64,000 bases of DNA from Neobacillus sp. PS3-40 (GCF_030915485.1 NZ_CP133266.1:1302001-1366000); one strand, 5' to 3'. Counted from the stretch's first letter, positions 52,881 through 63,009 are shown. A program made the numbers and translations. The notes: generated by a model not told the origin, from the sequence alone.

Positions 52881-52950
52881 TTTATTTCCCCCTCTTATTA
52901 TGTAGAAAAGGCTTAGTTTTCACAACTATAAGCCCTCGCTAAGAATGACC

Positions 52951-52982
52951 CCAAGGTTAGAAGTTTTTAGCCTTCTAACCTT
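52951..52982 (-). other. Intercistronic hairpin between citZ and icd
   Basis: AGGTTAGAAG pairs with CTTCTAACCT in the citZ-icd gap. The T-run is on the plus-strand side, so for citZ transcripts it is a stem without U-tract. It may serve as partial terminator or as an end point for RNA processing, separating citZ from icd-mdh mRNA. Confidence 0.55.
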
Positions 52983-53039
52983 TTTGTTCATCCTTATTAC
53001 AACAATTTTTAATATAAAAGTAAAACAATTACGTTTATA

Positions 53040-54158
53040 TTAATCCCTTTGTTCTATAGAGATATACTTTTGCATCCCAGGACCATTATATTCCGCACGA
53101 GGACGAATCAAACGGTTGTTGGCATATTGTTCTAAAATATGAGCAAGCCAACCGGAAACACGACTAACAGCAAAAATAGGTGTAAATAAATCATGATCAA
53201 TACCTAAACTATGGTAAACAGAAGCAGAATAGAAATCCACATTAGGAGGCAACTTCTTTTCTCCAGTAACAATATTCTCAATTCTAGCCGACATTTCATA
53301 CCAGTGCGGTTCACCAGTAATTTCAGTCAACTTCTCAGACATTGCTTTTAAATGTTTCGCTCGTGGATCTCCTTTGCGATATACCCTATGACCAAATCCC
53401 ATAATTTTTTCTTTGTTTTCAAGTTTTTCATGTATAAAGGAATCAACGTTTTCAAGTGTTCCAATTTCCGTAAGCATCTTCATAACTTGTTCATTTGCTC
53501 CACCATGAAGTGGTCCTTTAAGAGCCCCGATTGCTGATGTGACTCCTGAATAAACATCCGACAATGTCGCAACACATACACGTGCTGTAAATGTAGAGGC
53601 ATTCAATTCATGGTCTGCATGTAGTACAAGTGCTTTATTAAAAGCCTCAATCGCAATTGCTTCAGGTTCTTCTCCAGTTAACATATACAGAAAGTTAGCT
53701 GCAAAACCTAATTCTGCTTTAGGAGCAATAGGTTCAAGTCCCTTTCTAACCCTAGCAAAAGATGTTACAAGAGTAGCCATTTTTGCTTGGAGGCGAATCG
53801 ATTTACGATAATTTGCTTCGTCGTCCATTAAATCTGCTTCCTCGTCATATAATCCTAGTAAGGAAACTGCCGTTCTAAGTGCGCCCATTGGATGGACTTT
53901 TTGAATCGGATACATTTTAAAGTGGTTTAATACTTCATCTGGCAGGGAGGCATTTTCTGATAGCTGTTTCTTCAGTTCTTCTAATTGGGGTTGTGTAGGC
54001 AGTTTACGATGCCATAGTAAATAAATTACCTCTTCAAAACTAGCATGATCAGCTAAATCATCAATGTTGTAGCCAACATAAGTTAGCGTGTCATCAATGA
54101 TTGAACTGATGGAGGTTGCTGTAGCTACTACCCCTTCTAGACCACGTGTTACTGTCAT
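53040..54158 (-). CDS. citZ: Citrate synthase
   Basis: A 372-residue citrate synthase condensing oxaloacetate with acetyl-CoA. Catalytic residues lie in the conserved segments LHADHELNAST (His), GALKGPLHGGANE (His) and NVDFYSASVYHSLG (Asp). Length is exactly that of B. subtilis CitZ. The ATG at 54158 follows AAGGAG by 9 nt; an upstream TTG at 54176 overlaps that site. It has a leader of about 320 nt and a cre site at its transcript start. Confidence 0.97.
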   Translation of the reverse strand: MTVTRGLEGVVATATSISSIIDDTLTYVGYNIDDLADHASFEEVIYLLWHRKLPTQPQLEELKKQLSENASLPDEVLNHFKMYPIQKVHPMGALRTAVSLLGLYDEEADLMDDEANYRKSIRLQAKMATLVTSFARVRKGLEPIAPKAELGFAANFLYMLTGEEPEAIAIEAFNKALVLHADHELNASTFTARVCVATLSDVYSGVTSAIGALKGPLHGGANEQVMKMLTEIGTLENVDSFIHEKLENKEKIMGFGHRVYRKGDPRAKHLKAMSEKLTEITGEPHWYEMSARIENIVTGEKKLPPNVDFYSASVYHSLGIDHDLFTPIFAVSRVSGWLAHILEQYANNRLIRPRAEYNGPGMQKYISIEQRD

Positions 54159-54259
54159 ACCTAACATCTCCTTCAAATTTGAATTTCCCCATTACCCTTT
54201 TGTTCTAAAAAATTTCTTGAAACAATGCTAAATTTTGAAAACTCTAGCAAGATGGAAAT

Positions 54260-54313
54260 GGCATCCCCCATAAAGTTAAGGCTTTAATACTATAAAGGCT
54301 GACATATGATGCC
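54260..54313 (-). other. Possible stem-loop in the citZ leader
   Basis: GGCATC and GATGCC (54313-54308 with 54265-54260) close a 42-nt loop in which CTTTA/TAAAG can form an inner hairpin. It lies about 100 nt upstream of citZ. B. subtilis aconitase is reported to bind the citZ leader RNA; whether this structure is a site for it is inference. Confidence 0.35.
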
Positions 54314-54464
54314 GAGCATAAAAACTAGAATGTTCATTTTATTTCATTTTCTTTTTAAGAAATAATTTCAGCTTAGTGGCATCTTATATATGAAGTACCT
54401 TAACTTCACAAAATAGTAGAATAATTTACAAGCCAAATAATGTAGAAATATTATTTACTTAAAA

Positions 54465-54478
54465 AGGATGCGCTTACA
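54465..54478. promoter_or_regulatory. cre site (CcpA operator) at citZ
   Basis: TGTAAGCGCATCCT on the minus strand fits the cre consensus TGWAARCGYTWNCW with one mismatch. It lies at the predicted transcript start, a repressing position. citZ is carbon-catabolite controlled in B. subtilis. Confidence 0.65.
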
Positions 54479-54484
54479 AGTCCT

Positions 54485-54513
54485 ATTATAAACAATTATC
54501 TGATTTTTGTGAA
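54485..54513 (-). promoter_or_regulatory. SigA promoter of citZ
   Basis: TTCACA (54513-54508), 17 nt, TATAAT (54490-54485) on the minus strand. The remaining 54514-55035 stretch, between this promoter and the GC-rich repeat, is AT-rich and holds nothing I can support. Confidence 0.75.
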
Positions 54514-55035
54514 TGGTTACGCAAAGAAAATACAAAAAAATATTATTTTACAAAAAAACTATTTTATGCTTTCAAAAAATTCCATATTAGTATATGCAGT
54601 TATTGCCCAAATAATAGGCCTATAGGTACCCTCTAATAATTGGAAATCCATTTGCAAACAAAATTGATTTTTTTCAATAGAAATGCACCAAAGTAAATCA
54701 AAAGCTTTCTTTAATAACAATATTTTTTTCTCGAAAGATATAAACATTTTGTGAACAATTTCATATACTTTGTTAATCCTTCTTTTGAGCACTGGAAAAT
54801 TATGCACTTCGGGTTAGATAATGTTAAAATATAAATAAATTTATTCAAAAATGGATAATTGGAATGAATAAGCAATTCGTCCAGAAGCTTGTGAAAATTT
54901 TACAAAAAATTCTGTTGAAATGTCCGAAGTAATCTTAGGTTTTATGGCACTTTCAAAAATGCGCATGCCCAAATTTTTTTAAAAAGTCCATTAGGTCAAA
55001 GGTGTTTTCAGTTCCTTCTACTTTATATATCTGAG

Positions 55036-55159
55036 TTGATTGGAGCGGAGGGCACTTGACTCCTGCGGGATTTGAGGGAATGGGAGACCCCACAGGCGGT
55101 ACGCCGAGGAGGCTCCCATCCCTCCCCGCGGAAAGCAAGTGCCCGGTGCGGAAATCAAC
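55036..55159. repeat. GC-rich dispersed Bacillaceae repeat
   Basis: A 124-bp GC-rich block in AT-rich surroundings. It starts TTGATTGGAGCGGAGGGCAC and ends in the near-inverse GTGCCCGGTGCGGAAATCAA, with internal inverted segments such as GGGAG/CTCCC. I know very similar blocks from intergenic regions of many Bacillus genomes. It encodes no protein, and its mobility mechanism is unknown. Confidence 0.8.
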
Positions 55160-55229
55160 GGGCAAAGTTAAAGCCTTTTTATAAAAAGAAAATTTCCCTT
55201 ACACAAAGTAGCAGGAATTAAATATAAGT

Positions 55230-55273
55230 GGTTCAAGAAAACCGTTGAACCATCTGACTCGGCAAATGCCGAG
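55230..55273 (+). other. Two-hairpin leader of ytvI
   Basis: GGTTCAA/TTGAACC (55230-55251) and the perfect CTCGGC-AAAT-GCCGAG (55258-55273) stand 30-70 nt before the ytvI start. A possible promoter TTACAC with TATAAG (55222-55227) would start the RNA right at the first hairpin. No T-run follows. Function unknown. Confidence 0.5.
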
Positions 55274-55302
55274 AGCCTAAAGAAGATTAAGGAGGAAAAT
55301 TT

Positions 55303-56418
55303 TTGAATCTTACATACTTAAATCGAACACTGAGATTCCTTTTTGTAATCGGTATTATATTTTTTTCTATCTTATCCTTTTTTTATTTATCTAAAGTAAC
55401 CTATCCCTTTTTAATTGGGCTGTTGATTGCCTTTTTAATAAATCCACTCGTCAACATCTTTGAAAAAAAAGGGAGAATGCCTCGAGCTCTTGCTGTATTT
55501 TTAGGTCTTATCATTATTTTTGCTTTTTTTGCAGGATTAATTACTCTCCTTATTACTGAAATTGTTTCAGGAGCAAGCTATTTAGCAAAGGTAGTACCTA
55601 AAAATCTTGATATTTTAATTATGTATGTAGAGAAAATTATTGCTGGTCAAATCATACCCTTCTATAATCATATAACGAGTATTTTTAATAAGCTTGAGGC
55701 TGGCCAGCAAGATACGATCATGACAAACATTCAAAATGTCGGGAAAAAAGTCGGAACTACCGCTGGAACATTTATACAGAATCTTTTTGGGAATATTCCT
55801 CATATTATATCTTGGATTCCTAATGCTGCAACTGTTTTGATCTTTTCATTACTTGCTACGTTTTTTATTAGTAAGGATTGGTATAGACTTGCAGAATTCG
55901 GTAACAAGGTGTTACCTGATAAAGCAAAAGTAAGCGGTCGAAATGTATTTATTGATTTAAAAAAAGCTTTATTCGGGTTTTTAAGGGCCCAATTAACTCT
56001 CATTTCAATTACCACTGTTATTATATTAATCGGATTGCTAATCCTCCGGGTTGATTATGCAATCACCATTGCACTTGTTACAGGGGCTGTTGATATTATT
56101 CCGTATCTTGGAACCGGAATTGTTTTTGTTCCGTGGATCATTTATGAATCAATTGGCGGTGATATGGGGCTTGCAATCGGTTTAGGAGTACTTTATCTCA
56201 TCGTACTGGTCCAAAGGCAGGTTATGGAGCCAAAAATTCTTTCCTCAAGCATCGGGCTTGATCCACTTGCTACCTTAATCGCTTTGTTTGTAGGCTTTAA
56301 AGTAATTGGATTTTTAGGCTTAATCATTGGGCCTGTTACCCTTGTCGTAATAAGTACGCTTCACCGTGCTAACGTATTTCGGGATCTTTGGATTTATATA
56401 AAAGGAAAAGAAGTTTAA
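55303..56418 (+). CDS. ytvI: AI-2E/PerM-family transporter YtvI
   Basis: A 371-residue membrane protein with seven to eight hydrophobic helices and the family's conserved C-terminal half (VDIIPYLGTGIVFVPW, PKILSSSIGLDPLATL, FLGLIIGPVTLVV). B. subtilis YtvI is a sporulation-linked member of this family; the substrate is not known. The start is a TTG at 55303 behind GGAGG. It is the only plus-strand gene between citZ and fxsA, divergent from citZ. Confidence 0.9.
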   Translation: MNLTYLNRTLRFLFVIGIIFFSILSFFYLSKVTYPFLIGLLIAFLINPLVNIFEKKGRMPRALAVFLGLIIIFAFFAGLITLLITEIVSGASYLAKVVPKNLDILIMYVEKIIAGQIIPFYNHITSIFNKLEAGQQDTIMTNIQNVGKKVGTTAGTFIQNLFGNIPHIISWIPNAATVLIFSLLATFFISKDWYRLAEFGNKVLPDKAKVSGRNVFIDLKKALFGFLRAQLTLISITTVIILIGLLILRVDYAITIALVTGAVDIIPYLGTGIVFVPWIIYESIGGDMGLAIGLGVLYLIVLVQRQVMEPKILSSSIGLDPLATLIALFVGFKVIGFLGLIIGPVTLVVISTLHRANVFRDLWIYIKGKEV

Positions 56419-56451
56419 CATTAAGAAAACTCATTGTTTAGAGGCAACAAC

Positions 56452-56488
56452 AAAAAGCGGCAGCTTCAATTTGGAAGCTGCCGTTTTT
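56452..56488. terminator. Bidirectional terminator between ytvI and fxsA
   Basis: AAAAAGCGGCAGCTTC pairs with GAAGCTGCCGTTTTT around AATTTG. The convergent genes end on either side. A faint AAGAAAACTCATTG at 56423-56436 may be a remnant of the dispersed repeat. Confidence 0.9.
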
Positions 56489-56874
56489 TATTTTATTATT
56501 TTTATATTTCCTCGATTAATCCTTCTTCGGAAAGAGCTTTTCATTATTAACTTGAAGAACCTCCTTGTGAATGGAAAAAGTAAAAGGAATCCGAGAAAAT
56601 CTGTAATGAATCCTGGTGTGATAAGGAGAGTTGCTCCAACTAATATACAGATCCCATCCAAAATAGCTTCGCCTGGTATTTCTCCAAAGCGTAACTGTTC
56701 TTGTGCTTTCCGTATTGTTTGTAGCCCTTGTTTTTTGGCGAAATAAGCGCCAATAACTCCCGTTAGGATAATGAAAGTCACTGTCGGAATTACCCCAAGA
56801 GTCTTTCCAGAAAAAAGTAAAAGACCAATATCTGCTGCTGGTACTAGGATAATTAATAAAAATAGATACCGCAT
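56488..56874 (-). CDS. fxsA: FxsA-family membrane protein
   Basis: A 128-residue membrane protein with three or four hydrophobic helices, the FxsA signature at the N-terminus (PAADIGLLLFSGKTLGVIPTV) and GVIGAYFAKKQGLQTIRKAQEQL. It is annotated after the E. coli suppressor of F exclusion of phage T7, but its normal role is unknown. Start ATG at 56874. It lies between pyk and the ytvI-citZ pair as in B. subtilis. Confidence 0.9.
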   Translation of the reverse strand: MRYLFLLIILVPAADIGLLLFSGKTLGVIPTVTFIILTGVIGAYFAKKQGLQTIRKAQEQLRFGEIPGEAILDGICILVGATLLITPGFITDFLGFLLLFPFTRRFFKLIMKSSFRRRINRGNIKIIK

Positions 56875-56891
56875 TTCCAGTCTCCTTTGCC

Positions 56892-56950
56892 TAAAGAAAA
56901 CTTGGCTAGCGCCAAGCCTTAGCGCCGGCGATTGCCTAGTTGCCCTTTTG
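56892..56950 (+). repeat. Dispersed structured repeat, copy 7 (degenerate)
   Basis: AAAGAAAACTTGGCTAGCGCC, then AAGCCTTAGCGCCGGCGATT, ending at GCCTAGTTGCCCTTTT. The primary sequence differs from other copies, but the first hairpin is preserved as CTTGGC-TAGC-GCCAAG. The rest of the 56951-57028 gap shows nothing further. Confidence 0.65.
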
Positions 56951-57028
56951 CGATTTAAGTGTTGATTAACAATAAAACGCTCGAAACATCTTTTAATGCA
57001 TTAGCTAAGTTAAACGTTCTTATAAGCT

Positions 57029-57054
57029 AAAAAAAGAAGGGATAATCCCTTCTT
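57029..57054 (-). terminator. Terminator of pfkA-pyk
   Basis: GAAGGGAT pairs with ATCCCTTC, then TTTTTTT on the minus strand, immediately after the pyk stop at 57058. Confidence 0.9.
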
Positions 57055-57057
57055 CCA

Positions 57058-58821
57058 TTATAACACGCTTGCGTGTCCGTTATAGATAACTCCTCGTGCT
57101 GAATCTACTGTTATTTCCTGACCGTCTTTAAAAAGTGTCATTGCATTTTCAACACCGACGATAACCGGAATACCAAGGTTTAAACCAACAACGGCAGCAT
57201 GACTTGTTAAGCCACCTTCTTGTGTTATCAACGCACTACATTTTTCAATTGCTGGAACCATATCACGATCAGAACCAATTGTGATTAAAATGGAACCTTC
57301 CTTTACTTTACTCAATGCTTCTTGGGCATTATGGGCAAGAACTACTTTACCGAAAGCTGATTTTCTTCCAATCCCCTGTGCCTTGACAAGAATATCACCA
57401 ACAATATGGATTTTCATTAAGTTGGTTGTGCCTGCTTCTCCAACTGGAACGCCAGCTGTGATAACAACTAAGTCACCATGTTTCACAATGCCGCTGTTTA
57501 AGCTTTCTTCCACTGCGATATCCAACATTTCGTCAATTGTAGTAGTTTCTTTTCCAAGTTGAGAATAAACTCCCCAAACAAGGGATAAATTGCGAGAAAC
57601 AGATAAATTTGAAGTAACAGCAACAATTGGTGCCTTTGGACGATACTTTGAAATCATCCTAGCCGTATGTCCACTTTCTGTTGGTGTGATAATCGAGCTT
57701 ACCTCAAGATTTAATGCTGTATGCGCAACAGATTGACCGATTGCATCTGTTGCATTATGATCAGTATCCTTACTACGAGCAGATAAGATTTTTTTATGAT
57801 CTAATGCTTGCTCTGCTCTTGACGCAATATTATGCATTGTCTGTACAGCTTCCACTGGATACAATCCTGCAGCAGTTTCACCAGAAAGCATAATTGCATC
57901 TGTACCATCGAAAATAGCATTTGCTACGTCACTTGCTTCAGCACGTGTTGGCCTTGGGTTACGCTGCATAGAATCAAGCATTTGTGTTGCAGTAATAACT
58001 GGTTTGCCAAGAGCATTACATTTTTTAATAAGCATTTTTTGAACAAGCGGAACTTCTTCCGCAGGAATTTCTACACCTAGGTCTCCACGTGCAACCATTA
58101 GGCCATCTGATACTTCGAGAATTTCATCAATATTATCCACACCCTCTTGGTTTTCAATCTTCGGAATGATATGGATATGAGTTGCATTATTTTCTTCCAA
58201 CAATTGACGAATTTCCAAAACATCTTTTCCACGCCGAACGAAAGAAGCTGCGATAAAATCAACATCTTGTTGAATACCAAAAAGAATATCTTGTGTATCT
58301 TTTTCAGTTATTCCTGGCAAGTTAACAGTTACTCCCGGAACATTGACGCCTTTTTTATTTTTTAACGTACCACTGTTCAAAACTTTTGTTTGAATTTGAT
58401 TTGAGGCTTTATCGATTTTGATAACTTCAAGACCTATTAAACCATCGTCCAATAAGATTTTCGATCCAACATGAACATCATCAATTAATCCAGGGTATGT
58501 AACAGAAAATTTTTCTGCAGTTCCTTCTACTTCATCCATTGAAACAATCACATTTTTTCCTGTTTGAAGCTCAATTGACCCGTTAACCATGTTATGTGTA
58601 CGAATTTCTGGACCTTTTGTATCAAGTAGAATTGCAACTGTTTTACCAGTAAATTTAGCTGCTTCACGGATATTTTTGATTCGCTGTCCGTGCTCTTCAA
58701 AATTACCATGGGAAAAATTCAGGCGTGAAACATTCATTCCTGCATTTATTAGTTCTATAAGCTTTTCAACGCTTTCACTTGCGGGTCCAATTGTACAAAC
58801 GATCTTTGTTTTACGTAACAT
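57058..58821 (-). CDS. pyk: Pyruvate kinase
   Basis: A 587-residue enzyme making pyruvate and ATP from phosphoenolpyruvate. The catalytic barrel is marked by TIGPASES, the K and E metal site in [17 protein letters not shown] and [12 protein letters not shown]. The C-terminal effector domain is followed by the extra domain of about 110 residues typical of Bacillus, with [19 protein letters not shown] resembling the phosphohistidine domain of PEP-utilising enzymes. Start ATG at 58821 behind AGGAGG. Confidence 0.97.
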   Translation of the reverse strand: MLRKTKIVCTIGPASESVEKLIELINAGMNVSRLNFSHGNFEEHGQRIKNIREAAKFTGKTVAILLDTKGPEIRTHNMVNGSIELQTGKNVIVSMDEVEGTAEKFSVTYPGLIDDVHVGSKILLDDGLIGLEVIKIDKASNQIQTKVLNSGTLKNKKGVNVPGVTVNLPGITEKDTQDILFGIQQDVDFIAASFVRRGKDVLEIRQLLEENNATHIHIIPKIENQEGVDNIDEILEVSDGLMVARGDLGVEIPAEEVPLVQKMLIKKCNALGKPVITATQMLDSMQRNPRPTRAEASDVANAIFDGTDAIMLSGETAAGLYPVEAVQTMHNIASRAEQALDHKKILSARSKDTDHNATDAIGQSVAHTALNLEVSSIITPTESGHTARMISKYRPKAPIVAVTSNLSVSRNLSLVWGVYSQLGKETTTIDEMLDIAVEESLNSGIVKHGDLVVITAGVPVGEAGTTNLMKIHIVGDILVKAQGIGRKSAFGKVVLAHNAQEALSKVKEGSILITIGSDRDMVPAIEKCSALITQEGGLTSHAAVVGLNLGIPVIVGVENAMTLFKDGQEITVDSARGVIYNGHASVL

Positions 58822-58851
58822 TTACAATTCCTCCTGTTTAGGTAAAAATTT

Positions 58852-58925
58852 AAAGAAAACTCGCCGATTGGTGAGCCCCTAAGGGCAATGATTAGGCGTA
58901 GTTGCCCTTATGTTTAGCCAAGAAA
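58852..58925 (+). repeat. Dispersed structured repeat, copy 6 (AT hairpin deleted)
   Basis: Starts AAAGAAAACTCGCCGATTGG and keeps hairpins 1 and 2, then GTAGTTGCCCTTATG joins directly to TTTAGCC: the AT-rich hairpin is missing as a block. It lies between pyk and pfkA. The 58926-59070 remainder has no feature that I can support. Confidence 0.85.
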
Positions 58926-59070
58926 GCTGCTAGCCAGAGAAAAGGAATAGTGACTAAATACAGACATGTCTTCAAAAAAGAAAACACTTTTTCTAAAAGT
59001 AGCTTGCGTTTCCATGCCGGAACTTTCCTTATCTAATGGCGAACATCTATCTAAGAACGTAAAATGACAA

Positions 59071-60045
<975 letters not shown>

Positions 60046-60282
60046 TTATGGATTAAAAATATATAGCATTTTATAATAAAAGTAATAAAGTGAATAATCA
60101 CTTATATTTATTTTTAAACAATATTTATATGAATATTTATAAAATACCACGAAGAAATCCCTATCACAACATAATCGTACCTACAAAATTAATAGACGGA
60201 ATTATTAATGAACTGAAAGCGTTTTACCACAAAATGAAAGCCTCTTCATTACTCTTTCATATGAAATTACTAGTAGAGAAAG

Positions 60283-60308
60283 AAAAAAACGTGTCTGATA
60301 GACACGTT
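60283..60308 (-). terminator. Terminator of accDA
   Basis: AACGTGTCT pairs with AGACACGTT around ATC, then TTTTTTT on the minus strand, just after the accA stop. The 60040-60282 stretch holds the pfkA upstream region with several AT-rich -10-like boxes but no clear promoter. Confidence 0.88.
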
Positions 60309-60309
60309 C

Positions 60310-61287
60310 TTATTTTACCCCGATAGTATCATTAATAATAGAATACTTGCCAATAGCTCTAAATTTTTGATAACGATTATCAATCAATTCTTCACTAGAC
60401 AGTTGCAAGAGGGATTGAAGTGATTCTTTAAGTACCTTTTCAATTTCGGCAGCTTGCTTTTGTACATCTTTATGAGCTCCTCCCCTAATTTCAGGAATAA
60501 TTTCATCTATAATCCCGAAATGTTTTAAATCTGGCGCAGTAATTTTCATTGCTTCAGCTGCGACTTTAGCTTTAGAGGCATCTCTCCAAAGAATAGAGGC
60601 CGCACCTTCAGGAGAAATAACTGAATAGGTTGAGTTTTCTAGCATATGAATGTAATTGCCTACTCCAAGTGCGAGCGCACCACCACTTCCACCTTCTCCA
60701 ATCACAATACAAATTACTGGTACACGTAGTCCTGCCATTTCAACTAAATTTTTTGCAATTGCCTCACTTTGACCACGCTCTTCGGCAGCCTTCCCTGGAT
60801 ATGCACCTTTTGTATCAATAAAACAAATGATTGGGCGATTAAATTTATCAGCCTGCTTCATTAATCGAAGTGCTTTCCGATACCCTTCAGGATGTGGCAT
60901 TCCAAAATTCCTACGAATATTCTCCTTCGTATCTTTTCCTCTTTGATGGCCGATTACAGTTACTGGTAACCCTTGAAAACTGGAAATTCCGCCTACAATT
61001 GCTTCATCGTCTCCATATGTCCGATCTCCGTGACACTCAAAAAAATCCTCAAATAAAATGGCAATATAATCAAGTGTTGTCGGTCTGTTAGGGTGTCGGG
61101 CTATTTGGACACGATCCCATGGTTTTAGGTTATCATAAATATCTTTTTCAAGTTTTTCAAGCCGCTCTTCTAATTTTTCAATTTCAGAGGTTAGATCCAT
61201 ATCGGTAGACTTCGTAAACTCACGTAATTCCATGATCTTTTTTCTTAATTCAATTACCGGTCGTTCAAACTCAAGTTCTCCTACCAA
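60310..61287 (-). CDS. accA: Acetyl-CoA carboxylase carboxyltransferase alpha subunit
   Basis: A 325-residue subunit which, with AccD, transfers the carboxyl group from biotin to acetyl-CoA. The biotin/CoA-binding features [26 protein letters not shown] (about residues 118-143), [10 protein letters not shown] and [14 protein letters not shown] are present. Length equals B. subtilis AccA. The TTG start at 61287 overlaps the accD stop by 7 bp, suggesting coupled translation and equal amounts. Confidence 0.97.
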   Translation of the reverse strand: MVGELEFERPVIELRKKIMELREFTKSTDMDLTSEIEKLEERLEKLEKDIYDNLKPWDRVQIARHPNRPTTLDYIAILFEDFFECHGDRTYGDDEAIVGGISSFQGLPVTVIGHQRGKDTKENIRRNFGMPHPEGYRKALRLMKQADKFNRPIICFIDTKGAYPGKAAEERGQSEAIAKNLVEMAGLRVPVICIVIGEGGSGGALALGVGNYIHMLENSTYSVISPEGAASILWRDASKAKVAAEAMKITAPDLKHFGIIDEIIPEIRGGAHKDVQKQAAEIEKVLKESLQSLLQLSSEELIDNRYQKFRAIGKYSIINDTIGVK

Positions 61288-62156
61288 TTCAATTCACCAC
61301 CATGTTCATGTAATGCAAGAATTGTCCCAATTTGATCTTTTAAATCCAATCTAGAGATAACTGCATCAAGTTGCCCATGCTTCAAAAGAAATTCCGATGT
61401 TTGGAAATCTTCAGGAAGTTCTTCTCTGATCGTTTGTTCAATAATCCGTCTGCCTGCAAATCCTATCAATGCACCTGGTTCCGCAAAGTTGTAATCTCCA
61501 ACAGATGCAAAGCTTGCAGATACTCCGCCAGTTGTTGGATGGGTCATAATTGAAATAAATAGTCCCTTATTTTCACTGAACCTTTGAAGAGCAACACTAG
61601 TTTTCGCCATTTGCATAAGACTAATAACACCTTCTTGCATTCTAGCGCCACCAGAGGCAGTGAAGATAATAAATGGAACAGACAGTTCATTCGCCTTTTC
61701 AACAGCCCTCGTTATTTTCTCTCCAACAACAGAGCCCATGCTTCCCATTCTAAAGGACGCATCCATAATCGCTAAAACTATTTTTTTATTGTGGACATTT
61801 CCAACTCCCGTAACAACTGCCTCGTTAAGGTTGGTCTTTTGTCTATCTTGCTCAACCTTTTCAAGATAGCCAGTGAAATTCAAAGGATTTTCAGATATCA
61901 TATTGGCATCCATTTCTTCAAAGCTTCCTTCATCAATAAAGCTAGTAAGCCGCTCCTGTGAATTCATTTGGTGATGGAAACCGCAATGCAGGCAAACCTT
62001 TAAATTTTTTAATAGTTCTTTTGTATACATTATTTTTTTACAGGAAGGGCATTTTGTCATAATTCCTTCTGGAACATCTTGTTTTACCGACTCTGAAGGA
62101 ATCGTTGCATACTTTTTCTTTTTTATATTATTTTTTATAAAAAGCTCTTTAAGCAA
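61281..62156 (-). CDS. accD: Acetyl-CoA carboxylase carboxyltransferase beta subunit
   Basis: A 291-residue subunit with the N-terminal zinc ribbon CPSCKK then CLHCGF (four cysteines) and the crotonase-like core with [26 protein letters not shown] and [12 protein letters not shown] start it at the TTG at 62156 (MLKELF, matching MLKDIF in B. subtilis), which follows GGGAGG by 7 nt; a longer frame to 62180 contains the ribosome binding site. It lies downstream of a GntR gene with an operator-like dyad in between. Confidence 0.95.
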   Translation of the reverse strand: MLKELFIKNNIKKKKYATIPSESVKQDVPEGIMTKCPSCKKIMYTKELLKNLKVCLHCGFHHQMNSQERLTSFIDEGSFEEMDANMISENPLNFTGYLEKVEQDRQKTNLNEAVVTGVGNVHNKKIVLAIMDASFRMGSMGSVVGEKITRAVEKANELSVPFIIFTASGGARMQEGVISLMQMAKTSVALQRFSENKGLFISIMTHPTTGGVSASFASVGDYNFAEPGALIGFAGRRIIEQTIREELPEDFQTSEFLLKHGQLDAVISRLDLKDQIGTILALHEHGGELNW

Positions 62157-62266
62157 GGTGAAACCTCCCTTGAATGTCAACTTAAGGTGAAGCTAGCAAT
62201 TTTTCTATGTATTTATACTCTGAAGTCTTCCTTTTTAACTACCATTTCATTCATATAACAAAGATG

Positions 62267-62292
62267 ATCAAGTGGTGGTCAGACCACTTGAT
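62267..62292. promoter_or_regulatory. GntR/FadR-type operator upstream of accDA
   Basis: Perfect 10-bp arms ATCAAGTGGT and ACCACTTGAT surround a 6-bp centre. Inside is TGGTCAGACCA (62276-62286), which fits the T-N-G-T-NNN-A-C-N-A pattern bound by FadR-type GntR regulators. It lies in the gntR-accD gap with no T-run, so an operator is more likely than a terminator. Confidence 0.6.
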
Positions 62293-62357
62293 TATTTAAA
62301 ATTCCCATTACAATGTAGGCTTAAATTGCTTATCTTATTCAAATAAAGTGAAAACCA

Positions 62358-63002
62358 TCAAAAATTATCAGTAACTATTATTGGAGAATCCGACATTTTT
62401 CTAAGTTTCCGATAGGCAGAAAGAGTTTCTTCCTCATTATTTGCTTCCATTGCATTTAGAAGATTGTAAAAATCTATTTTGGTAAATTTCTTTTTTTCAT
62501 ATGAGATTGATTGATAATAATCCTTTAAGATTAACCAAATTTTAAGTAATAAGTGGTTTTCTGTCTTCTTAATAATTAAGTAAAAAAAATCATCATCATT
62601 AAGCTTGCCATCTTCTAGCTCCAACTTTAAATCCTGAAAATCAACTTCTTGGTTTCTTAGCAGAAGCCGCAGACAATCCATTTCAATAAAATATTTTGTA
62701 TCACTAACATCTTGCTTTGCCTTTTCATCCTGTAAAACAAATGTGCTTACAAGTTTAACAAGGTGATTCTCCCGAAAATCTCTGATATACGTTCCTTCAC
62801 CTTGCTTTGTCTCGATCAAACCAAGTAATTCAAGAGCTCTTAATGCCTCGCGAACGGAAGAGCGCCCAACATTCAGGCGCTCAGATAACTTTCGCTCTGA
62901 AGGGATTTTATCACCGGATTTTAGACCATCTTCTGTTATCATGTCTCTTAACTGCTTCACAATCTCTATATAAACCTTTGAACTTTGAGTGGCATTTGTC
63001 AC
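62358..63002 (-). CDS. GntR-family (FadR subfamily) regulator
   Basis: A 214-residue regulator: N-terminal winged helix (SGDKIPSERKLSERLNVGRSS, then VREALRALELLGLIETKQGEGTYI), then a short, acidic, all-helical domain in place of a full FCD ligand domain. Asp/His metal ligands typical of FCD are not obvious, so its effector is open. The start is a GTG at 63002, 7 bp after the malic enzyme stop with a weak ribosome binding site. Placed between malic enzyme and accDA, it may link pyruvate supply to fatty-acid synthesis; that is inference. Confidence 0.88.
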   Translation of the reverse strand: MTNATQSSKVYIEIVKQLRDMITEDGLKSGDKIPSERKLSERLNVGRSSVREALRALELLGLIETKQGEGTYIRDFRENHLVKLVSTFVLQDEKAKQDVSDTKYFIEMDCLRLLLRNQEVDFQDLKLELEDGKLNDDDFFYLIIKKTENHLLLKIWLILKDYYQSISYEKKKFTKIDFYNLLNAMEANNEEETLSAYRKLRKMSDSPIIVTDNF

Positions 63003-63009
63003 TTATTTA

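Noticed and set aside
54559-54807. 82-codon minus-strand frame in the citZ-ytvI gap
   Set aside because: AT-rich low-complexity translation, no ribosome binding site, no recognisable domain.
54953-55165. 70-codon minus-strand frame across the GC-rich repeat
   Set aside because: It is the translation of a non-coding dispersed repeat; such frames recur wherever this repeat occurs.
62267-62292. Dyad considered as a terminator of gntR
   Set aside because: No T-run on either strand; the sequence fits an operator better.
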